64,000 nt of DNA from Bowmanella pacifica (lineage in GTDB: Bacteria > Pseudomonadota > Gammaproteobacteria > Enterobacterales > Alteromonadaceae), in assembly GCF_014645355.1 (NCBI RefSeq), contig NZ_BMLS01000003.1:310001-374000 (forward strand), given 5' to 3'. The stretch's first letter is position 1, and the number at the start of each line of letters is the position of its first letter. Shown here one piece after another: positions 9,501-16,668 of the stretch. The translations under genes and the position numbers were made by a program. The notes under the pieces were generated by a model that worked only from the letters and a program-made list of their open reading frames with translations, was not told where the DNA came from and searched no databases.

Positions 9501-9686
9501 CTCCACCTCAAGCGGGGTGTAGCCGTCCACCTTAGTATTGATTTGCACCTGCACATTAGTGATATCCGGTACCGCATCTATGGGCAGGCGAAAACTGTTG
9601 TATATGCCAATGGCGGCGATAAACAAGGTCAGTGCCATCACCAGCATGCGCCGCGTGATGGCAAAGTGAATAATCTTATCAACCAT
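6549..9686 (-). CDS. czcA: Heavy-metal efflux RND pump, CzcA type
   Basis: A 1045-residue inner-membrane RND transporter with an N-terminal TM helix followed by the porter sequence D-A-V-P-D-I-T-N-V-Q-V-Q typical of HME-RND pumps. The TM4 proton-relay motif reads D-F-G-I-I-V-D-G-A-V-I-V-V-E-N (residues about 403-417), the D-x-x-x-D...E arrangement of the CzcA/divalent subgroup, not the CusA monovalent motif. It expels Zn2+, Cd2+ or Co2+ from the periplasm or cytosol across the envelope with CzcB and CzcC. Eight bp separate it from czcB. The length is normal. The metal range is inferred from the motif and the CadR-like regulator. Confidence 0.92.
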   Translation of the reverse strand: MVDKIIHFAITRRMLVMALTLFIAAIGIYNSFRLPIDAVPDITNVQVQINTKVDGYTPLEVEQRITYLIENAMAGIPSLEYTRSLSRYGLSQVTVIFQEGTDIYWARQQIGERLQGVGGELPVGVEPALGPIASGLGEIFSYVVSAEGGATRADGQPYNAEDLRTLQDWVIRPQLLKVPGITEINSIGGFERQYQVAPIPGKLLAFKLGVADVIAALQSNNLNSGAGYIERLGEQYLVRSPGQLRTIGEIEALVVAKRDDAPVRIRDVANVQLGRELRSGAASHNGQEAVLGTAMMLLGENSRVVAKRVGAKLAEVQQSLPQGVVVEAVYDRTSLVEKTIQTVQKNLFEGAVLVIVVLFLLLGNVTAALITALVIPLSMLFAITGMAANRVSGNLMSLGAIDFGIIVDGAVIVVENALRRLGLAQHRLGRLLTLEERLNEVFHSTKEVFNPAVFGVLIIMLVYLPIFALSGVEGKMFHPMAFTVVAALLGALLFAMTFVPAAIAIFVRGKVVEKENPLMRGARKLYLPLLSLSLKHPFKLLLLALLMLVSSTWLASRMGAEFLPQLDEGDVAMHALRIPGTGMDQSVTMQLQLEQAVGELAEVSAVFSKIGTPDIASDPMPPNVADTFIMLKDSAQWPNPALSKAELVDKIRARVEDVPGNNYEFTQPIEMRFNELIAGVRADVALRIYGDDLDELKASGERAEALLKTVPGATDVRLEQLSGLPTLSVVPQREHMALLGLNVADIQQAVAVAIGGVQTGLIYEGDRRFKLLVRMDNDWGQDPQQLAQIPVSLNNSQNPDLAYVPLGEVADIELVSAPNQVNRQNGKRNVVVTANVDGRDLAGFISQTRELMQNQLGLPPGYWLEYGGTFEQLQSASQRLSLVVPLTLLLILGLLYSAFSSLRDALIVFSGVPLALTGGVLALSLRGMPLSISAAVGFIALSGVAVLNGVVMLSFIRQLREDGKPLYEAIWQGASQRLRPVLMTALVASLGFVPMALNTGTGAEVQRPLATVVIGGILSSTLLTLLVLPALYQLVYRVRPILQRA

Positions 9687-9694
9687 AAGTCACC

Positions 9695-10924
9695 TCAATG
9701 CACATGGCTGGCGCCGGCTTTTAGCACATCGGCTTTGAGCACAAAGCTATTGGCCGACACATACTGCATACCCGCAGGCAGTCCCGACAACACTTCAATC
9801 CACTGGTTGTCGCTTTGGCCCAGCTCAACCGGCCGGGCTTCAAAGGTGTTGCCTACCCGCACAAACACCACAGAGCGCTCTCCCATCTGCTGGATGGCCT
9901 GACGCTTAACTCGCACAGGAGCCTGACGCTGCTGGGTGATCACCTCAGCTTTTACATGCATACCAGGACGCCAATGGCCGTCGGCATTGTCGATCAGCAG
10001 ACGGGCCCGGGCGATATGTCCGGCTGACATCATAGGGGCGATATAAAACACTTCCCCTTCGGCCTGCAGATGCTGGTGCAAGTCCATCACCTGTGCGCGT
10101 TGACCTACCCTGAGCCGCTCGATGTTTTCGGGAAAGGCGGAAAGTTCTACCCAGACCTTAGATAGGTCGGCTATTTCCATCAGCACCTGATTGCCAGCCA
10201 GTTCACCGGCATTGGCAAACTGCTCGGTGACTACGCCTTTTGCCGGGCTGTTTAGGGTATAGCTTTGCAAGGTTTGACTATTTCGTACTCGCATCAGCGC
10301 TTGCCCCTGTTTAACCTGCTCACCCACCTGCACCAGCAAGGCTTCTACCACGCCAGGATAAGGGGCCATCAAGGAAAAGCGCCGGTCGATGGTTGGGGTG
10401 ATCACCCCAAACAACTTATCTTTGCTGTTGATCTCCCCGCCGCTTGCTACCGCAGTGGCAATATTGGCCTGTTTAATGGCCCGTTCGGACAGCTCCGTTC
10501 TGCCCTCAGGGCTGTCGTAATGCCAGGTATAGGCTTTGCCCTGATAACTTGTCTGTATCTCTACTTCAAAAGAATGGGGCTCGGACACCTCCTCGCGACT
10601 AACCAGATACGGGCCTTCGGCCTCGAAACTAAGGGCCTGTATCTCGCCGCCTAATCTATGTAACGCCACTTGCAAAGACAGCCCGGCCGGGGTAACCAGC
10701 TGGCCATTAATGTAGGGATACACACGCATTTCGGCCGGTACGCCGGTTTCATAGATCACCACCTCCAGGGCCAGCTCGCCCTGCTCCAGCCAGCGTCCCC
10801 CTTGTGGTCCTTCCCTTGGCTCTGTATGGCTTTCTGATTCGTGATCCCCAGAAGCTATAACAGGCAAAGCCCAGGTTACGGCCAGCGCCGCGCTTATCAT
10901 CAAACTCACTAAAAAATTTTTCAT
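9695..10924 (-). CDS. czcB: RND efflux periplasmic adaptor, CzcB type
   Basis: A 409-residue membrane-fusion protein. It has a signal peptide (residues 1-24), then a short H/E-rich stretch (G-D-H-E-S-E-S-H-T-E, about 26-36) of the kind that binds metal in CzcB proteins. An extra N-terminal beta domain follows (about 40-125), then the lipoyl and barrel domains with the paired lipoyl halves Y-P-G-V-V-E-A-L and S-P-A-K-G-V-V-T. It links the CzcA pump to the CzcC outer-membrane channel. It lies 11 bp downstream of czcC and 8 bp upstream of czcA. The C-terminal end carries H-V-H. Confidence 0.9.
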   Translation of the reverse strand: MKNFLVSLMISAALAVTWALPVIASGDHESESHTEPREGPQGGRWLEQGELALEVVIYETGVPAEMRVYPYINGQLVTPAGLSLQVALHRLGGEIQALSFEAEGPYLVSREEVSEPHSFEVEIQTSYQGKAYTWHYDSPEGRTELSERAIKQANIATAVASGGEINSKDKLFGVITPTIDRRFSLMAPYPGVVEALLVQVGEQVKQGQALMRVRNSQTLQSYTLNSPAKGVVTEQFANAGELAGNQVLMEIADLSKVWVELSAFPENIERLRVGQRAQVMDLHQHLQAEGEVFYIAPMMSAGHIARARLLIDNADGHWRPGMHVKAEVITQQRQAPVRVKRQAIQQMGERSVVFVRVGNTFEARPVELGQSDNQWIEVLSGLPAGMQYVSANSFVLKADVLKAGASHVH

Positions 10925-10935
10925 CGGGTTATTCC

Positions 10936-12213
10936 TTATGCGTCAATCAGCGGCTGGCCGGTTAAACGCTGCATATTCAGCAGCGTGTCAAACACTGCAA
11001 TGTGCGCCTCCAATAATTGACGCTCGGCGTTAAACAGGACTTCCTGAGCGTCCAGTAATTGCAGTACCGAGATCTGCCCATGCTGATAGCCCGCTCTGGT
11101 GCTAACCAGTAATTTACGGGCTTCAGGCAGCAGCTGCTGGTCGAGCTGGCGGATACGCGCTCTGCTTCGCTGTTCCTGATAAACCAGGGCCGCCACTTGA
11201 TTACGCAGCCCCTGGCGAAGCTGGGCCTGGGCATGGCTTACACCATCCAGCTTGGCTCTGGCCGCATCAATATTGCCCTGGTTGGGATTGGTCAGATTAA
11301 GCGGCATGCTAAGGCCAAACACCAGTGCGCCGTCTGACCCGGCGCGGCTATACCTAAGCCCGGCATCCAGGGTAATGTCTGCCTTGCCGTTAGCCTGGGC
11401 TAAGCGCAGATTAGCCTGCTCAAGGGCATATTGCTGTTGCAGTAACATCAGCTCAGGCGCGGTATTTACCGCCTGCTCCACGGCCAGGCTGGAAACCTCG
11501 CTCGGCAACTGGCGAATATCGCCCTTAAGACGGTCAAACTGAGGCGGCTGCAACCACTGTTGGCTCAGCTGGTAGCGGGCACGTTGAAATTCACTCTCAA
11601 TGCGCTGCTGTTCCAGTTGCACTTCCGCCAGACGATACGCCATGCGCGACACATCGGCGTCAGATACTGCGCCGGCGGCGGCCCGGGTACGGATAATTAC
11701 CAGTGATGCTTCAATCTGGCTGATACGCTGGCGGTTCCATTCACGCAGTTGCTGCCAATTAAGCACCTGATAAAAACGCGCCGTGGTCTCAGCCAGCACT
11801 TGTAGCCTGTCCCACTCATAACGCACTGCTTGCTGTTGTAGCATCTGATCCTGTAAAGCCAGACGCATCTGACGTTTGTCCCCCAGCTCGATTAACTGAC
11901 TGAAGCTGAGTGTCACTTCGGCGCTGTCCAGCCCCTGGCTCTCCCCGGTCCCCAGCACATTTTCCAGTTCCAGATTCAGGTTAGGGTTAGGTCGCAATCC
12001 GGCTTGCAGACGCCGCGCCTCAGTCTCCCGTATGGCAAAAGGGTACTGGGCTAGGGTTGGATGGAAGGTTAAGGTTTTCTGTAATGCCTCAACAAGCGAT
12101 AAGGGCTGCGAGGGCTGCGAGGCCTGCGAGGCCTGCCCAGCAAAAGCCGAAAAACAGCCAATGCATAGCAAACCAAGCCTTGCCGCACGCTTGCGGAAAA
12201 ACTCAATACTCAT
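10936..12213 (-). CDS. czcC: Outer-membrane efflux protein, CzcC/TolC family
   Basis: A 425-residue TolC-like protein with a signal peptide and two OEP repeats rich in long amphipathic helices (A-E-T-T-A-R-F-Y-Q-V-L near residue 135; L-L-D-A-Q-E-V-L-F-N-A-E-R near 385). It forms the outer-membrane channel of the metal pump. Just after the signal region there is a short Gln-Ala-Ser repeat, encoded by near-identical DNA triplet blocks (12097-12140), that may vary in length between strains. It lies 56 bp downstream of the His-rich gene and opens the structural czcCBA triplet. Confidence 0.9.
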   Translation of the reverse strand: MSIEFFRKRAARLGLLCIGCFSAFAGQASQASQPSQPLSLVEALQKTLTFHPTLAQYPFAIRETEARRLQAGLRPNPNLNLELENVLGTGESQGLDSAEVTLSFSQLIELGDKRQMRLALQDQMLQQQAVRYEWDRLQVLAETTARFYQVLNWQQLREWNRQRISQIEASLVIIRTRAAAGAVSDADVSRMAYRLAEVQLEQQRIESEFQRARYQLSQQWLQPPQFDRLKGDIRQLPSEVSSLAVEQAVNTAPELMLLQQQYALEQANLRLAQANGKADITLDAGLRYSRAGSDGALVFGLSMPLNLTNPNQGNIDAARAKLDGVSHAQAQLRQGLRNQVAALVYQEQRSRARIRQLDQQLLPEARKLLVSTRAGYQHGQISVLQLLDAQEVLFNAERQLLEAHIAVFDTLLNMQRLTGQPLIDA

Positions 12214-12269
12214 AAATTGTTCTCTTAAATCAATACATTGTCAGGGCGTAATGCCCGCTTAAATGGGAT

Positions 12270-12602
12270 TTAGAGAGACAAGTCGGGAGGCGGAACCGGT
12301 GGTTGGTAAAACAGGTTCAGATAATGTCTGGCCGGATGACCGGCATTCACACTGACACAAGGAGAAAAGTGGATATCGCTGCCATAACCGCTATGGCAGG
12401 ACAAATGCACGTGTAACTGGTGTTGATGATCAGGCCCTGAGTCATCACTATTGTTTTGATGATAATCCGGGGCCTCTAAATGACTCAGATGGGAATACCC
12501 TGGATGTTCTGGATCAGGCACATGAAAAGGCGATGCCACACAGCTAAAAAAGCTGTGTGTCACAATCAGCAATAATGCATAAATGGCGTGTTTCGCCTTC
12601 AT
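12270..12602 (-). CDS. Small His-rich exported protein of the czc locus
   Basis: A 110-residue protein with an N-terminal hydrophobic signal (residues 5-23, Cys at 21 could be a lipid site but the box is imperfect), followed by a mature part strikingly rich in His: a central D-H-Q-H-Q-L-H-V-H-L-S-C-H block. Similar small His-rich secreted proteins occur between metal regulators and czcCBA genes in other proteobacteria (CzcI/CzcE-like in position). A periplasmic metal-binding or sensing role is inferred from composition and context, not from a recognised domain. It starts 15 bp after the CDF gene, so it is co-transcribed. Confidence 0.72.
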   Translation of the reverse strand: MKAKHAIYALLLIVTHSFFSCVASPFHVPDPEHPGYSHLSHLEAPDYHQNNSDDSGPDHQHQLHVHLSCHSGYGSDIHFSPCVSVNAGHPARHYLNLFYQPPVPPPDLSL

Positions 12603-12617
12603 CCCTGTTCACTTACC

Positions 12618-13241
12618 TTAATAACAGCAGTTTGTTGATGGCTTATTATCTGTCGCCACCTGCCTGGCATCACGGATAATGCGCCAGGCTGAGAAAATAA
12701 TAATCAAGGCGATCACACTGCCGATTACCCAGTCCGGCCAGGCCGCACCAAGCCAACTCACCAGCGCGGCAGACAACAATACACCAAGGTTAGCCAGCAT
12801 ATCATTGCGCGAACACACCCAACTGGCGCGCAGATTAATATCTCCATGTCGATGCTGATACAGCAGTGCAAAACACAGTACATTGACCACCAGCGCCATC
12901 AGAGCAACGGCATACATGGTCTGGATATCAGGTGTGACGCCAAGCCAGATGTTTTTTATCACATCCAACAGCACCAGACCACCCAAAAAAAGCTGTAAGC
13001 TACCACTTAGCATCGCCACATTAGCTTTGGTACTGATAGCCCGGCCTACGGCATACAAACTAGCACCATAAACCATGGCATCGGCCAGCATATCCAGCGA
13101 GTCGGCCATTAAGCCACTGGAGTGGGCCAACCAGCCCGCAACAAATTCCACCACAAACATCAGTGCGTTGAGAGTTAACACCACCCAGAGCAGTTTACGT
13201 TGCTGAAGATCTTCAGCATTAGGGGCACAGCAGCCAGCCAT
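12618..13241 (-). CDS. Cation diffusion facilitator-type transporter (short, CzcD-like)
   Basis: A 207-residue protein with six predicted TM segments and no C-terminal cytoplasmic CDF domain. TM2 carries D-S-L-D-M-L-A-D-A, giving a D-x-x-x-D site, while the TM5 partner reads N-D-M-L-A-N, i.e. D-x-x-x-N instead of the usual H/D-x-x-x-D. Cys pairs sit at both ends (C-C near residues 4-5 and the final N-C-C-Y), suggesting thiol-based metal handling. It would export divalent metal from the cytosol to the periplasm, feeding the CzcCBA pump. It is the first gene after the MerR-type promoter at 13280-13310, with a GGAAT/GAG ribosome site. Confidence 0.85.
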   Translation of the reverse strand: MAGCCAPNAEDLQQRKLLWVVLTLNALMFVVEFVAGWLAHSSGLMADSLDMLADAMVYGASLYAVGRAISTKANVAMLSGSLQLFLGGLVLLDVIKNIWLGVTPDIQTMYAVALMALVVNVLCFALLYQHRHGDINLRASWVCSRNDMLANLGVLLSAALVSWLGAAWPDWVIGSVIALIIIFSAWRIIRDARQVATDNKPSTNCCY

Positions 13242-13279
13242 CTCTATTCCTTGGTCATTGATATTAATGCATGTAAGCT

Positions 13280-13310
13280 AGAATAAAGGTTCCAGCAACT
13301 GGAAGGTCAA
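13280..13310 (-). promoter_or_regulatory. MerR-type metal-responsive promoter and operator
   Basis: Read on the minus strand: -35 TTGACC (13310-13305), spacer of exactly 19 bp, -10 TATTCT (13285-13280). The spacer is centred on a dyad TTCCAG-N3-CTGGAA (13290-13304). A 19-20 bp spacer with a dyad inside it is the hallmark of promoters activated by MerR-family metal sensors, which untwist the DNA. It points to the CDF transporter, His-rich protein and czcCBA. On the other strand the same bases form the GGAAGG ribosome site of the regulator gene at 13312. Confidence 0.85.
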
Positions 13311-13311
13311 G

Positions 13312-13707
13312 ATGAAAATAAACCAATTGGCACAGCAGGCCGATGTGCCGGCCAAAACCATTAGGTACTATGAGGAAATCGGCTTAATTAAAGCGCCGCA
13401 GCGGGCAGAAAACGGTTACCGTATTTACCGCACAGATGACGTACATAGGTTGATCTTTATCCGCCGTTGCCGGGATCTGCAAATCTCTCTGGAAGATATC
13501 AAAACCCTGTTAGCCGCTCAGAGCGACAACAGCGCCCCCTGCGACAAGGTAGACAACATTATCAAACAGCAACTAAAGCGGGTGCAGGTGGCCCGTGAAG
13601 AGTTATGCAAACTTGAACAGAGCCTCTCGGCATTGGCCAGTAGCTGTCAACGCAATAAGGTCAGCGAATGTGGGATACTGCATAAATTGCACAGCGAGGA
13701 AGCTTAA
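13312..13707 (+). CDS. CadR/PbrR-like MerR-family metal regulator
   Basis: A 131-residue MerR-family activator: N-terminal winged helix-turn-helix (residues 1-68, K-T-I-R-Y-Y-E-E-I-G-L-I), a long dimerisation helix, and a C-terminal metal loop. Cys77, Cys112 and Cys120 correspond in spacing to the three cysteines that bind Cd/Pb in CadR-type proteins (S-S-C-Q...S-E-C-G-I-L). It is divergent from the CDF/czc operon, and its start codon lies 1 bp from the operator. Cd(II)/Pb(II), and possibly Zn(II), response is inferred from the cysteine pattern. Its ribosome site is part of the operator, so binding could also affect its own expression. Confidence 0.87.
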   Translation: MKINQLAQQADVPAKTIRYYEEIGLIKAPQRAENGYRIYRTDDVHRLIFIRRCRDLQISLEDIKTLLAAQSDNSAPCDKVDNIIKQQLKRVQVAREELCKLEQSLSALASSCQRNKVSECGILHKLHSEEA

Positions 13708-13728
13708 TGGCCCGCACACCGTTGTGAT

Positions 13729-14169
13729 TTAGCGCGCCTGCATCTTATAGCGCATTAAGATGGCAAACTCATTCACTGCGTCACTATCAACAATCTCGAC
13801 AATACAAGGCTTGGATTTCCCCACGTCCTTAGTGGCCAAAATTTTATCCCTGGTACTCTGGGCGATATCCAGCGCCAGAACCTCGGCCAAACGTTTATTG
13901 GGGATATAGATGGTGGCCTGCATAAAGCCCTTCCAAGCCGACATCCAGGCAATAGTGCGCCCTTTATGCTGGACCTTGCAAAGCCAGGCACCGCCGTCAT
14001 GATAGTAACGCCAGGTGGGCAATAGTCCATGCTGTTGATAAAGCGTTAGCAAGCTCAGGTAAGCAGGATAGCTTTCACCGAGAATTGACGATAACACCTG
14101 TGCTGACGGAAACACTTCCTCGTCGGCCAGTTCAACATTGTTGATGGTTTGCATTAGGGTGAGAATCAC
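13729..14169 (-). CDS. DUF3788-like protein
   Basis: A 141-146 residue soluble protein with a short N-terminal segment, a W-R-Y-Y-H-D-G-G-A-W-L-C-K-V motif (about residues 52-65) and G-R-T-I-A-W-M-S-A-W-K-G-F-M-Q-A-T, consistent with the DUF3788 family of small basic proteins. Function is unknown. The start is ambiguous: GTG at 14169 or ATG at 14154, neither with a clear ribosome site. It lies just beyond the terminator of the lipoprotein gene at 14208. Confidence 0.7.
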   Translation of the reverse strand: MILTLMQTINNVELADEEVFPSAQVLSSILGESYPAYLSLLTLYQQHGLLPTWRYYHDGGAWLCKVQHKGRTIAWMSAWKGFMQATIYIPNKRLAEVLALDIAQSTRDKILATKDVGKSKPCIVEIVDSDAVNEFAILMRYKMQAR

Positions 14170-14198
14170 AAAAAAGGGCTGAGTCAGACTCAGCCCTT
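14170..14198 (-). terminator. Rho-independent terminator of DUF3012 gene
   Basis: A perfect 11-bp inverted repeat with a 3-base loop, followed on the minus strand by a T-run, lies 10 bp after the stop codon of the small lipoprotein gene. Confidence 0.85.
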
Positions 14199-14207
14199 AA
14201 GTAAGAC

Positions 14208-14381
14208 TTAGTCTTCGTTGCTGGTAAATACACAGTGTTTGGCGAAATCAGAAGCTTCGTTCGCGGTCCAGTCACCTTTTGGCTTTTCTTTCATGTCTTC
14301 ACACCACCCCTTGCTGCCAACTTCAGGCGCACAAGCAGTTAATAAGGCACAACAAGCTAATAATAATCCCACTTTTTTCAT
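14208..14381 (-). CDS. Small DUF3012-type lipoprotein
   Basis: A 57-residue lipoprotein: M-K-K start, hydrophobic core and lipobox L-T-A-C, with the acylated Cys at about residue 17, then a short mature peptide with G-S-K-G-W-C-E-D-M and two more Cys residues. This matches the DUF3012 family of tiny gammaproteobacterial lipoproteins of unknown role. The ATG at 14381 is preferred over the in-frame TTG at 14396 because a GGAGA site stands 6-7 bp upstream of it. It is monocistronic, with its own terminator. Confidence 0.82.
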   Translation of the reverse strand: MKKVGLLLACCALLTACAPEVGSKGWCEDMKEKPKGDWTANEASDFAKHCVFTSNED

Positions 14382-14470
14382 AATTTTCTCCAGCAACAGG
14401 CCCGTATGGCAGACCTGATATATACAGCAAACGGGTAACCCGCCGGTTACCTGATAGTTCTCTTGGTCGA

Positions 14471-14869
14471 CTATTCGACCACTTCAATGGTAACAGAAAT
14501 CAAGCCTGAATCCGTATCGCCAATTTTACTAAAAGCACTACGCGACAGATCAATAACTCGCCCCTTAATAAAAGGGCCGCGATCATTAATCTTTACAATC
14601 ACACTTTGCTTATTTTTGATATTGGTCACTTTAACCCGGGTACCAAAAGGCAAAGTACGATGGGCGCCGGTACTGGCCATCTGATTAAAACGCTCACCGC
14701 TGGCGGTAGTGCGAAACTGATATTTCATCGCATAGTAAGAAGCCAGACCGGACTCTTTCTTGCCAACTAAATTGGCAGGACTTTGCGCCGGAATAGTCGT
14801 ACAGCCGACCATAAAAAGCGCAGCCCATATCGCAGCCGCGCTTTTAAACAAAGAATGTAAATATGTCAT
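14471..14869 (-). CDS. RlpA-like lipoprotein (double-psi beta barrel)
   Basis: A 132-residue protein with an N-terminal lipoprotein signal (M-V-G-C-T-T) and one RlpA-like double-psi beta-barrel domain: G-L-A-S-Y-Y, T-A-S-G-E-R-F, T-G-A-H-R-T-L-P-F-G-T, V-K-I-N-D-R-G-P-F and R-V-I-D-L-S-R-S-A. The Glu in S-G-E and the Asp in N-D-R-G match the catalytic pair of lytic transglycosylase RlpA, which cleaves naked peptidoglycan at the septum. There is no SPOR domain, so septal targeting by denuded glycan is not expected. ATG at 14869 is used; the open frame extends 12 bp further to a TTG. Confidence 0.85.
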   Translation of the reverse strand: MTYLHSLFKSAAAIWAALFMVGCTTIPAQSPANLVGKKESGLASYYAMKYQFRTTASGERFNQMASTGAHRTLPFGTRVKVTNIKNKQSVIVKINDRGPFIKGRVIDLSRSAFSKIGDTDSGLISVTIEVVE

Positions 14870-14915
14870 AAGTAAAAGCAATCAGGGCAAACCACCTAGG
14901 CTGCCCTTTATGACC

Positions 14916-15314
14916 TTAGTGGCCTTTATGCTCCTTTTTGGCCTTATCCTTGATCATTTTTTTGCTGTCCATCTCGTGCTTTTTGGCCATTTTAGCAGCG
15001 CTCTTACGCTCTTCACTCATTTTGTCCCTGCTTTCTCGGGTTGGAGCCTCAGTCGCATGCCGAGTTTCTCGCATGGCTTTATCCTGGCTCTGAGCATGCT
15101 CGGCTTTCATAGCTTGCCCTTGCTCACGGGCCTGCTCAGCCTTTTCCTGACCAAACTGACTGGCTTGCTTGCCCTGCTCCTGCTTTGACTTTGCCAGCTC
15201 GCGTTTTTGCTCTGCCACTTGTTTAGGATCGTCCTTATCCTGAGCTACTGCCTGTACCGAAATAGACAGTGGCAGTACCGCCGCTATCAAAACAGCATAT
15301 ATAGATTTTTTCAT
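14916..15314 (-). CDS. Highly charged secreted protein, function unknown
   Basis: A 132-residue protein with a clear signal peptide (M-K-K-S-I-Y-A-V-L..., cleavage near V-A-Q). The mature chain is almost entirely Lys, Glu, Gln, Ala, Asp and Arg with no hydrophobic core: repeated short helices such as A-E-Q-K-R-E-L-A-K-S-K-Q-E-Q and a Lys/Met/His-rich tail ending K-K-E-H-K-G-H. It is predicted to be helical or disordered in the periplasm. The start at 15314 has an AGGAG site 7 bp upstream; a longer in-frame start at 15374 would lose the signal peptide. No family recognised. Confidence 0.72.
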   Translation of the reverse strand: MKKSIYAVLIAAVLPLSISVQAVAQDKDDPKQVAEQKRELAKSKQEQGKQASQFGQEKAEQAREQGQAMKAEHAQSQDKAMRETRHATEAPTRESRDKMSEERKSAAKMAKKHEMDSKKMIKDKAKKEHKGH

Positions 15315-15664
15315 CAGTGAACTCCTGGTTGACGCCGGGATTGCAAGCCCGGATGCTCGGGCTGCAACATGCACCCCACATCACTAAAGTGTGGTGCTAA
15401 TCGGCCAGACTGACAACCGTCGCCAATCTAAGACAAACCCATAAAAGTAAAGGATTTAGCTTAGTTAACGGCGTAAAAAAGTGCTTTTTACCCGATTTAA
15501 CCGAAGATACCTTGTTCACAGCCGCTAAATTTAATTAACACCTCTTACTCCACTCCCGGAGTGTCTGGTATTAGCGACAACAAAGCGCCCTCTTCCAGGC
15601 TGTCGCATTTATTCAATACCTTAGATGGTCAAGCGCGCAATATTCCTAAAAAAAGGAGCAATTG
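15315..15664. other. Intergenic region between divergent genes
   Basis: About 350 bp between the charged secreted protein (minus) and the VOC gene (plus). It must hold promoters in both directions. An imperfect inverted repeat around 15371-15397 (CACCCCACA / TGTGGTGC) could be an operator or weak hairpin. I see no open frame and no RNA family I can name. Confidence 0.5.
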
Positions 15665-16060
15665 ATGATTTTTAGATACACCATTTTATATGTGGAACAA
15701 GTAGCCGACACACTGGCTTTTTATCAACAGGCGTTGGGACTGGAGAACAGCTTTTTACATGAAAGTGGTGACTACGGTGAACTGTCCACCGGCGAAACCA
15801 AGCTGGCCTTTTCCTCCCATAGCTTGATGCAAAGCTTGGGTAAACGTCCACAACATCCCAATCCGGAACGCCCCGTATTTGAAATCGCCTTTGAAACGCA
15901 GGATGTCGCCAGAGCGCTAGAAAGGGCCAAGCAAGCGGGAGCTAAAGTGGTACAAGATGTAAGAGAAGAACCCTGGGGACAAACCACTGCCTATATTCTG
16001 GATATCAATGGTTATCTGGTGGAGATTTGTTCACCTGTCCAGTTACCCAGTCCCGAGTGA
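15665..16060 (+). CDS. VOC (glyoxalase-like) family protein
   Basis: A 131-residue vicinal-oxygen-chelate protein with two beta-alpha-beta-beta-beta modules: Y-V-E-Q-V-A-D-T-L-A-F-Y-Q-Q-A-L-G-L near the N-terminus, and P-V-F-E-I-A-F-E-T...I-L-D-I-N-G-Y-L-V-E-I at the C-terminus, with the C-terminal Glu as a possible metal ligand. Family members include glyoxalases, dioxygenases and antibiotic-binding proteins; the exact substrate cannot be told. AGGAG lies 7 bp before the ATG at 15665. Its 3' end overlaps the convergent AraC-type gene by 49 bp. Confidence 0.85.
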   Translation: MIFRYTILYVEQVADTLAFYQQALGLENSFLHESGDYGELSTGETKLAFSSHSLMQSLGKRPQHPNPERPVFEIAFETQDVARALERAKQAGAKVVQDVREEPWGQTTAYILDINGYLVEICSPVQLPSPE

Positions 16061-16668
16061 GTCAACAGGGCCAGTTTATCCGGTGATTGCTGCAAGCGTC
16101 CTGGGCTCAAGCCAAACCAACGACTAAACTCCCGGGTCATATGAGCTTGGTCACTAAAACCTGCGTCGGCCGATAAGGCCGACAAGGACTCACAGTGTAA
16201 AAGCAACTGCGCAGCCCTTCTGGCCCGACCTAACTGTCGCCAGTACTCAGGCGCTGGTAGGGCTTTTTTAGCAAAGCGGCGCTGTAAGGTACGTTCACTG
16301 GTACCCGCCATTGCCGCCACCTTCTTCACACTTTTACCTTCCACCGCTAACGCATCAATGATCTGCAGCAGTTCCCAATCTGGTAACAGTAATGAGGCAA
16401 CTTTATGCTCTTGATTGATGGCTTGCGCGTTGGCACATAATGCCCCGACTTCAGCCAAATCGGGCAATAAGCCGGGGCGAAATCGAAAGCCAAGATAGTG
16501 CTGGCCAGATAACAGTGTGACATCCCGAGGCCGCCAATCCCAATCACTGAACAACACCTGCTCTACCCCGTTATCGCGACTGATAACAATCAGATCCCGG
16601 CAACCATCGGGCATAATCTGCACCACGGCAGGTTTGTCTACCTGGAATGACCATTTGCTGAATAGCAT
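16012..16668 (-). CDS. AraC-family transcriptional regulator
   Basis: A 218-residue protein with an N-terminal sensor region (M-P-D-G-C-R-D-L-I-V-I near residue 20, as in the DUF6597 type of AraC sensor domain) and a C-terminal double helix-turn-helix: S-V-K-K-V-A-A-M-A-G-T-S-E-R-T-L-Q-R-R-F and L-S-A-D-A-G-F-S-D-Q-A-H-M-T-R-E-F. It is convergent with, and overlaps, the VOC gene; regulation of that gene is possible but not shown. The effector is unknown. Confidence 0.88.
   Translation of the reverse strand: MLFSKWSFQVDKPAVVQIMPDGCRDLIVISRDNGVEQVLFSDWDWRPRDVTLLSGQHYLGFRFRPGLLPDLAEVGALCANAQAINQEHKVASLLLPDWELLQIIDALAVEGKSVKKVAAMAGTSERTLQRRFAKKALPAPEYWRQLGRARRAAQLLLHCESLSALSADAGFSDQAHMTREFSRWFGLSPGRLQQSPDKLALLTHSGLGNWTGEQISTR

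Noticed and set aside
12097-12140. Short repeat in czcC as an independent repeat element
   Set aside because: It is an in-frame codon repeat (Gln-Ala-Ser) within the signal-peptide end of one gene.
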